From assembly GCA_005116795.1 (NCBI GenBank), contig SWDL01000386.1:1-11104 (forward strand): a stretch of DNA of 11,104 nt. The letters run 5' to 3'. Under the pieces are notes generated by a model. The model did no database searches. It had not been told where the DNA came from and saw only the letters and a program-made list of their open reading frames with translations. A program made the translations under genes and the position numbers. Shown piece by piece: positions 6,764 to 11,104 of this stretch; within the stretch, counting starts at the first letter, position 1; each line of letters opens with the position of its first letter. The stretch comes from Nitrospira sp. GTDB lineage: Bacteria; Nitrospirota; Nitrospiria; Nitrospirales; Nitrospiraceae.

Positions 6764-7770
6764 TTCCGGAATTGAAGCCATGCCTCCGTCCTTCAATCGA
6801 CGACATCTTGTCAAATACAGCCTCGCAAGTCTTGGCGCCATCACACTCGGCCACTGGCGGCTGCCGATCCCCTTCTTGGATGGACCGCGGGAGGCCTTGG
6901 CCAAGAGCAGCCTGTCTTCCAGCAAAAGCGGAACGCTCTTCGGCTACAGGCCCTTTTCACAGCCGCTCTTCATCCCTTCGATTGCCCAGGCACGGTCCCG
7001 CGGAACACTCTCGCCGAAACCGGGACAATACCCAAGAAACGGAGGACCGAACGGGAAGCCGCGCGCTCCTCGCGGGCGGTTCGACGACGTGGCCCATGGC
7101 ATTGCCCCAGAGTTTGACGGCCGGGTCTCTGGCTTCCCCTGTCCGGACTGGAACCGATTCTCCAGCCATGCCCACGAAAAGGAATATCGCATCGTCATCG
7201 AGGAGACCGTCCAACAATTCTTTCCCGGAGTCGACACGCCGATTTTTGCCTTTCGTGACGCGTTTGCGAACGGTCCGGGAAGAACACCAGGTCCGACCTT
7301 CCTGTCGCGCTTCCGGGAACCCGTGGTGGCGCGGTTTGAGAATCACGTCACCAGAACCCGAGGGCCGATCAACACGACCGGGCACGATACCGAGGCCTCG
7401 CTCCATCTTCACGGCAGCCACGTCCCGGCTCATGCGGACGGCGCGCCGGACTTCTATGTCTTGGCCGGCGAGGCGAGAGACTATTACTGGCCGAATATCG
7501 CGCCGCGCGTCACACAGGCCGATCGACGGGCGAGAACTTGCGACGGCGACTTCGATCCCGCCTGGATTCCCTCCACGCTCTGGTATCACGACCATGCGAT
7601 GGACCTCACGGGGTTTAACGTGAGTCGAGGTCTGGCGGGGTTCTATCTCCTCTTCGACGAACGGGAGGAACAGTTGATCGCGGGCAAGGTCCTGCCCGAT
7701 TCGTTTCAAGGGTTCGATATCGGGCTGGCCCTGACCGACCAACGGTTCAACGCCGATGGGGCCCTCTCCT

Positions 7771-7778
7771 ATGATTTC
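7771..7778. repeat. Left 8-bp target-site duplication of the ISL3 element
   Basis: ATGATTTC immediately precedes the left terminal repeat and recurs exactly at 9087-9094 after the right one. Eight bases is the usual target duplication of the ISL3 family. Confidence 0.93.
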
Positions 7779-7803
7779 GGCGCTTCCGGGTTTAGCATGG
7801 GTA
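7779..7803 (+). repeat. Left terminal inverted repeat of the ISL3 element
   Basis: Begins GGCGCTTCCGGGTTTAGC. It differs from the right repeat at two positions. It contains the last codons and the TAA stop (7792-7794) of the transposase gene. Confidence 0.92.
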
Positions 7804-9018
7804 AAGATCGAGTCCCCCGCAGTGGAAGTAGATGGCCGTCTTGAAATTCTCGATGTTCCGGAAGCCGCAGGCCATGCTCTTGATCTTCTGAATCTTGCTG
7901 TTGAGTCCCTCGCTCATCGCGTTGGTCACCGGATGCTGGTAGTAGGTCAGGATGTTGTCGATGTGCCGGCGAACCGTCTCGGCCGCCTTGCGAATCGGCT
8001 CCAGCCGGCTGTGCGTCGCCCAGAAGTACCACCGCTTCCAGAACTTCCAGCCTGAGGCCGGATAGACGTAGTGCCACAGACGGCGCAACGACTCCTTGAT
8101 GGCCCACGCCCGGCCGACCTTCAACTCCTGGCGCTTCAAGGCGTTGAATTCATTCCTCCGTCGGTCCGGCACGTTCTCCCGGCTGTAGAGCCAGAGGTAC
8201 TTGCTGCCCTTGAGCGTCTCGTCGCCCGACGCCATCAGCGCTCGGTGCTCCGGCTTGCGGACCGTGTCCACCGCCTTGCCCACATAACCCATGACGTGGA
8301 AGCGATCAAAGACAATTTTCCCTGCGGCATCGGGAACGTGGTCGCGGGTCGCGTTGCTATAGGGCTCCCACATGTCCATCGCCACCGCCTCGATGCCCGC
8401 AAGCTGTTCCTGGGAGAGCCCCTTGTAGTAGCCGTTCAGGCTCTCCGTCTTACGGTCTGCGGCGATATGCTCCACCGTCCCCTCGTCCAAGTCACACACC
8501 AGCGTCAGGTACTTATGCCCCTTGGCCGCCGCCTTCTCGTCGACCCCGATCTGCCGTACGACCTTCGGCGCTTTGCGCTGCCGCCCGCGCGTGACCGCGC
8601 GCTCCATGATGCCCCAGGCCTCATCCCAGCTGAGCCGCAAGATCTTCGTGGCTCCCGTCACGTCGCATTGCCCCAGCACGTCGATGGCCAGGCGCTCGAA
8701 CAACAGCGTGAACCGCGACCGCGGCGCCGCCCACGGCACCACGACCTGGACCACCCCGTGTTCTCCGCACTCCACGCGAGGAATGCGTGCCTGAAGATAC
8801 GTCTGAAACTGGCCACTGTCCAAGTGGCGCCAGGTCCGCTCCTCGGCGTGATCGTACAGCGGCAGCGTCGTGGTGCAGTGAGGGCACACCCACGATACGC
8901 CCTCCGGGTGCTCCGCCCACACGTCGACACGTTGCCCTTTGACGTTCAGATCCACGCGGCTCACGGTCCACGGCGACTTCAAGCCCAGCAGGTATTGATA
9001 CAGCGCGGTGTCGTGCAT
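7792..9018 (-). CDS. ISL3-family DDE transposase
   Basis: Encodes 408 residues, within the usual size for ISL3 transposases, with no frameshift or internal stop. The N-terminus carries a zinc-binding motif (C45-x-x-C48 with C84 and H87) and a helix-turn-helix-like segment around 115-135. The DDE catalytic residues can be placed at D160 (in QIGVDEKA), D215 (in AVAMDMWEPY) and E370 (in NAMSEGLNSKIQ). The SEGLNSKIQ box and the CGFRNIENFK that follows are characteristic of the family. The ATG at 9018 has AAGGAGG nine bases upstream. The gene is transcribed opposite to the oxidase and ends inside the left terminal repeat. Confidence 0.96.
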   Translation of the reverse strand: MHDTALYQYLLGLKSPWTVSRVDLNVKGQRVDVWAEHPEGVSWVCPHCTTTLPLYDHAEERTWRHLDSGQFQTYLQARIPRVECGEHGVVQVVVPWAAPRSRFTLLFERLAIDVLGQCDVTGATKILRLSWDEAWGIMERAVTRGRQRKAPKVVRQIGVDEKAAAKGHKYLTLVCDLDEGTVEHIAADRKTESLNGYYKGLSQEQLAGIEAVAMDMWEPYSNATRDHVPDAAGKIVFDRFHVMGYVGKAVDTVRKPEHRALMASGDETLKGSKYLWLYSRENVPDRRRNEFNALKRQELKVGRAWAIKESLRRLWHYVYPASGWKFWKRWYFWATHSRLEPIRKAAETVRRHIDNILTYYQHPVTNAMSEGLNSKIQKIKSMACGFRNIENFKTAIYFHCGGLDLYPC

Positions 9019-9061
9019 GGTCGGTCCCTCCTTGTAAGGCCGCCATGCTACCCCTTCAGGC

Positions 9062-9086
9062 TACCCATGCGAAACCCGGAAGCACC
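9062..9086 (-). repeat. Right terminal inverted repeat of the ISL3 element
   Basis: Read on the minus strand it begins GGTGCTTCCGGGTTTCGC. It lies 43 bases upstream of the transposase start codon, so the transposase promoter must overlap or adjoin it. Confidence 0.92.
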
Positions 9087-9094
9087 ATGATTTC
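9087..9094. repeat. Right 8-bp target-site duplication of the ISL3 element
   Basis: ATGATTTC, identical to 7771-7778. Collapsing the two copies rejoins the oxidase frame as SYDF-FDHNG. Confidence 0.93.
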
Positions 9095-10111
9095 TTTGAC
9101 CACAACGGCCGCCTCGGCGATGTCTTCACGGTCAACGGGACGGTCCAGCCATACCTGGAAGTGCAGAGGCGCAAATACCGGTTCCGCATCTTGAACGCCT
9201 CGAATGCGCGCGTGTATCAGTTGCGGCTGAGCAGCGGCCAACCCATTCTTGTGTTCGGGGCCGACAGTTGGCTCTTCCCCAAGGCCGGTGTCGTGAAGAG
9301 CTTCGAGATCTCCAGTGGCCAACGCCATGACGTGATCATCGACTTCAGAAACGCGCCCGACGAGGTGTTTCTCGAGAACATCATGAGCCAGTCCAGTGGG
9401 CGCAAGGGGGATGGGGTGGACCCCAGCAAGCCCACGCCGCTGCTGAAGTTTGTGGTGAGAGGGACCGCGGTGACCGATGACGTCACGATCGACGACGGCA
9501 CGATCATTCGAGATCAGTGGGCGCCGATTTCGGACAATGAGGTGGTCGCGACGCGGAGCTTCGAGTTCGATCGCTCGCTTGGAGCCTGGACGATCAACGG
9601 TCGGTTTTTCAATCCGAGACGAGCGGACGCGCTGCCCGAACTGGGCACCACCGAACAATGGACCTTCGAAAACAGTTCAGGCGGCTGGTGGCACCCGATT
9701 CATACCCACCTGGAGGGCTTTCAGATCAAGACCCTCAACGGAAACACACCGCCCTTCGAGCGGTCGTTCAACAGCGACTTGGTCAATCTCCACGGCGGAG
9801 AAGTCGCCAAGGTGTTGGTCAAGTTCCGCACCTTTACCGGGCCGTTTGTCTTTCACTGTCACAACGTCGAGCACGAGGACATGCGGATGATGGCGGTCAA
9901 TGACCCGAGGCCGGTCGGTCAACCCAGCCCGCTCGACGGAGAAACTCGGATCGATCCGGACGTCTCCGGGGTCGTTCCGGATTGTACGGAGCTGGAAGAC
10001 GAGCAGCGCATTTATTTCAACGCCGCCGGCGATCTAGATCGCGTCAACCGGCGAGGGGTGGGATTCCCTGAATGCGAGTTCGACATCAACAAGAGGGGCA
10101 ATCAATCGTGA
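9095..10111 (+). pseudogene. 3' fragment of the multicopper oxidase (type 1 copper domain)
   Basis: 338 native codons continue the oxidase after the insertion, starting FDHNGRLGDVFTVNG, a segment typical of the middle cupredoxin domain. It ends after a Cys-containing acidic tail (VPDCTELED, GFPECEFD). The first usable start is a GTG at 9161, which lacks a clear ribosome binding site, so translation of this part is doubtful. The final TGA overlaps the GTG of the SCO gene. Confidence 0.85.
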
Positions 10112-10788
10112 CCACGAAGGCTCCGCACCAGTCGTGGGGTTTCTGGGTCTTCATGGCCTGTGCGGGAATCGTGCTCACCTGCTCTCTGGCCAGGTCCCAA
10201 AGCGTGGGGAAGGAGGAGAGCCCGAAGGGTCTCATGGCGTCCACCTTCGAACAGGGCACGGCGAACCGGCGAGGCTCTGAGGGGAAGCCGTCGGACGTCT
10301 TTCCCAATATCCTCTTGCGCACGCAAGACGATACGCCGGTCCGTTTTTACGACGACCTGGTCAAGGGCAAGACGGTCCTCGTGAATTTCATCTATACGAG
10401 CTGCCGGACGAGCTGTAGCCCAACCACCGCGAACCTCGCGAGGGTCCACAAGCTCCTGGGAGACCGGGTCGGACGAGATCTATTTCTGCTGTCTATTTCG
10501 CTTGATCCGGTGGTGGATCAGCCGAAGAAGCTGAAAGAGTATGCCGCGAGATTCGGCCAGTTCCGGGGATGGTATTTCCTCACCGGGAATGAAGCGGAGA
10601 TTGACGACTTACGCCGGAAGATGGGGGCCTACGATCTCGATCCTGTCATTGATGCCGACAAGACCCAGCATGCGGGAATCGTCATTGTCGGCAACGAGAC
10701 CACGAACCGTTGGTCGTCGTTGCCGACCCTGATGGACTATCGGCAAATCGCCCAGACGGTGCTCCGGATCACCCGGAATCGTGGGTGA
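10108..10788 (+). CDS. SCO1/SenC/PrrC-family copper chaperone
   Basis: Encodes 226 residues with a thioredoxin-like fold. An N-terminal hydrophobic segment (about residues 10-28) is a signal peptide or membrane anchor that places the domain in the periplasm. The copper-binding CxxxC is C99-RTS-C103 in FIYTSCRTSCSPTT, and the distant conserved His is H188 in ADKTQHAGIVIV. SCO proteins deliver copper to the CuA site of cytochrome c oxidases or act as thiol reductants. Here the neighbour is a multicopper oxidase, so copper loading of that enzyme is a plausible alternative role (inference). I chose the GTG at 10108 because it overlaps the oxidase stop as GTGA and has AGAGGGG about nine bases upstream. 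An in-frame ATG at 10072 lies inside the oxidase gene and is less likely. The upstream insertion is expected to reduce its expression through polarity. Confidence 0.9.
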   Translation: MTTKAPHQSWGFWVFMACAGIVLTCSLARSQSVGKEESPKGLMASTFEQGTANRRGSEGKPSDVFPNILLRTQDDTPVRFYDDLVKGKTVLVNFIYTSCRTSCSPTTANLARVHKLLGDRVGRDLFLLSISLDPVVDQPKKLKEYAARFGQFRGWYFLTGNEAEIDDLRRKMGAYDLDPVIDADKTQHAGIVIVGNETTNRWSSLPTLMDYRQIAQTVLRITRNRG

Positions 10789-11104
10789 GATCAGGTTGAT
10801 CGAGAGACGCGAGGTCCTGGTCGACATTCAGGGCTTCGCGAGGAGATGCGACGCGAACTCTCATGCCTCTTCGGACGCGGCTGGAGACCTCGGGGCGACC
10901 GGCCACCGGGATGCTCAGGCCCCTCCTCGACGGTCGACGAACGATCGTTGTGCCTGCCCGACCCCGTCGAGATCTGTCGCCACTCCTGCGGCCTGGTCCG
11001 TCTCCTCTATACCTCTCATGGGGGGCCTTACCCCCCACCAGGGAGGTATTGTTCGAGGCGCCCTCTCCTACTACCATGGCCCAGACCATCTGGCTATGTC
11101 CCAA
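10789..11104. other. Region without a supportable gene downstream of the SCO gene
   Basis: Several GC-rich frames stay open here on both strands, but none shows a ribosome binding site, family motif or plausible composition. The only clear structure is the stem-loop at 11009-11049. A downstream gene may begin near the window end (ATG at about 11075), but too little is present to judge. Confidence 0.5.
11009..11049 (+). terminator. Long two-part stem-loop, possible terminator
   Basis: Outer arms ATACCTC (11009-11015) and GAGGTAT (11043-11049) are exact complements. Inner arms TGGGGGG (11019-11025) and CCCCCCA (11031-11037) enclose the loop CCTTA. On the plus strand the hairpin is followed by TGTT, too short a T run for a typical intrinsic terminator. 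It lies about 220 bases past the SCO stop. It may end the copper operon or be a regulatory or protein-binding structure. Confidence 0.45.

Larger units (their letters stand above)
6780..7844 (+). pseudogene. 5' fragment of the multicopper oxidase with IS-encoded tail
   Basis: As it stands the frame runs 333 native codons to 7778 and then 21 codons inside the insertion sequence to a stop at 7842-7844, giving 354 residues. The product would contain the Tat signal and the first two copper motifs but neither the type 1 copper site nor the second half of the trinuclear site, so it should be inactive. The ATG at 6780 has only a weak upstream GGAA/GAAG. No better start lies between it and the repeats. 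Confidence 0.85.
7779..9086 (-). mobile_element. Complete ISL3-family insertion sequence, 1308 bp
   Basis: The element is bounded by 25-bp terminal inverted repeats (7779-7803 and 9062-9086, 23 of 25 matching) and an 8-bp direct target duplication. It contains one transposase gene that fills nearly its whole length. Size, terminal repeats beginning GG, target length and transposase all fit ISL3. It sits antisense to the oxidase gene it splits. Intact ends, intact transposase and a perfect duplication indicate recent transposition and probably an active element. Confidence 0.95.
6780..10111 (+). pseudogene. Multicopper oxidase gene interrupted by an ISL3-family insertion
   Basis: Without the insertion sequence and one target copy (joining 6780-7778 to 9095-10111) the gene encodes 671 residues in one unbroken frame. 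The N-terminus has NRRHLVKYSLASLGAITLG, a Tat-type twin-arginine signal, so the product acts in the periplasm. All four copper motifs are present: HLHG (H209, H211), WYHDH (H270, H272), HPIHTH (H533, H536, H538) and HCHNVEHEDMRM (H587, C588, H589, H593, M598). C588, H533, H593 and M598 are the expected type 1 site and the rest feed the trinuclear centre. Family members oxidise phenolics, bilirubin, Cu(I) or Mn(II) with reduction of oxygen to water; the substrate cannot be read from sequence. It is coupled to an SCO chaperone gene. In its present state the gene should not give a full-length enzyme. Confidence 0.9.

Noticed and set aside
8071..9090. 339-codon open frame on the plus strand
   Set aside because: It is fully antisense to the well-supported ISL3 transposase, has Arg/Leu/His-rich shadow composition, and shows no family motif.
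11018..11104. Start of a plus-strand gene at ATG 11018 (MGGLTPHQGG...)
   Set aside because: The codons fall on the arms of the stem-loop, there is no ribosome binding site, and the frame is open upstream through clearly non-protein sequence.
10769..11104. 111-codon minus-strand frame at the window end
   Set aside because: Gly/Arg/Ser-rich composition with no motif, overlaps the 3' end of the SCO gene, and has no supporting ribosome binding site.

Overview
The window comes from a GC-rich Gram-negative bacterium: it encodes an outer-membrane beta-barrel protein with a C-terminal Phe, a periplasm-directed multicopper oxidase and an SCO-type copper chaperone. My best guess is the Nitrospirota (Nitrospira-like), from the mix of gene families and the short intergenic repeats. 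This is a low-confidence guess that only a similarity search can settle. No rRNA, tRNA or CRISPR array is seen.

Region A (1-5338, all minus strand) is the start of an exopolysaccharide/capsule export operon. In transcription order it holds a NusG-family antiterminator paralogue (4730-5338), an EpsL/BBP2_2-like outer-membrane beta-barrel protein (3264-4697), a Wzc-type chain-length determinant fused to a BY-tyrosine kinase (943-3201), and an MviN/MurJ-superfamily flippase cut by the window edge (1-790). The antiterminator ORF overlaps the next possible start by 4 bp (ATGA). The leader ahead of the antiterminator carries two 41-nt direct repeats (5391-5472), a candidate cis element.

Region B (5339-6779) is mostly non-genic. 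It holds a possible 58-aa minus-strand ORF (5644-5820), an unidentified minus-strand ORF remnant (5993-6268), and a plus-strand fragment with only the C-terminal half of a cytochrome c domain (6277-6528). A heptamer array (6511-6559), a 133-bp MITE-like element with perfect 16-bp terminal inverted repeats (6607-6739) and an octamer triplet (6740-6763) follow. It looks like a recombination-prone spacer full of gene debris.

Region C (6780-10788, plus strand) is a copper-enzyme operon: a Tat-targeted multicopper oxidase and, overlapping its stop codon (GTGA), an SCO1/SenC/PrrC chaperone. The oxidase gene is split by a complete 1308-bp ISL3-family insertion sequence (7779-9086) with 25-bp terminal inverted repeats and a perfect 8-bp target duplication. 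Removing the element and one target copy restores an uninterrupted 671-codon reading frame with all four copper-binding motifs, so the insertion is recent. The transposase lies antisense to the oxidase.

The last 316 bases (10789-11104) hold no gene I can support, only a long GC-rich stem-loop at 11009-11049.
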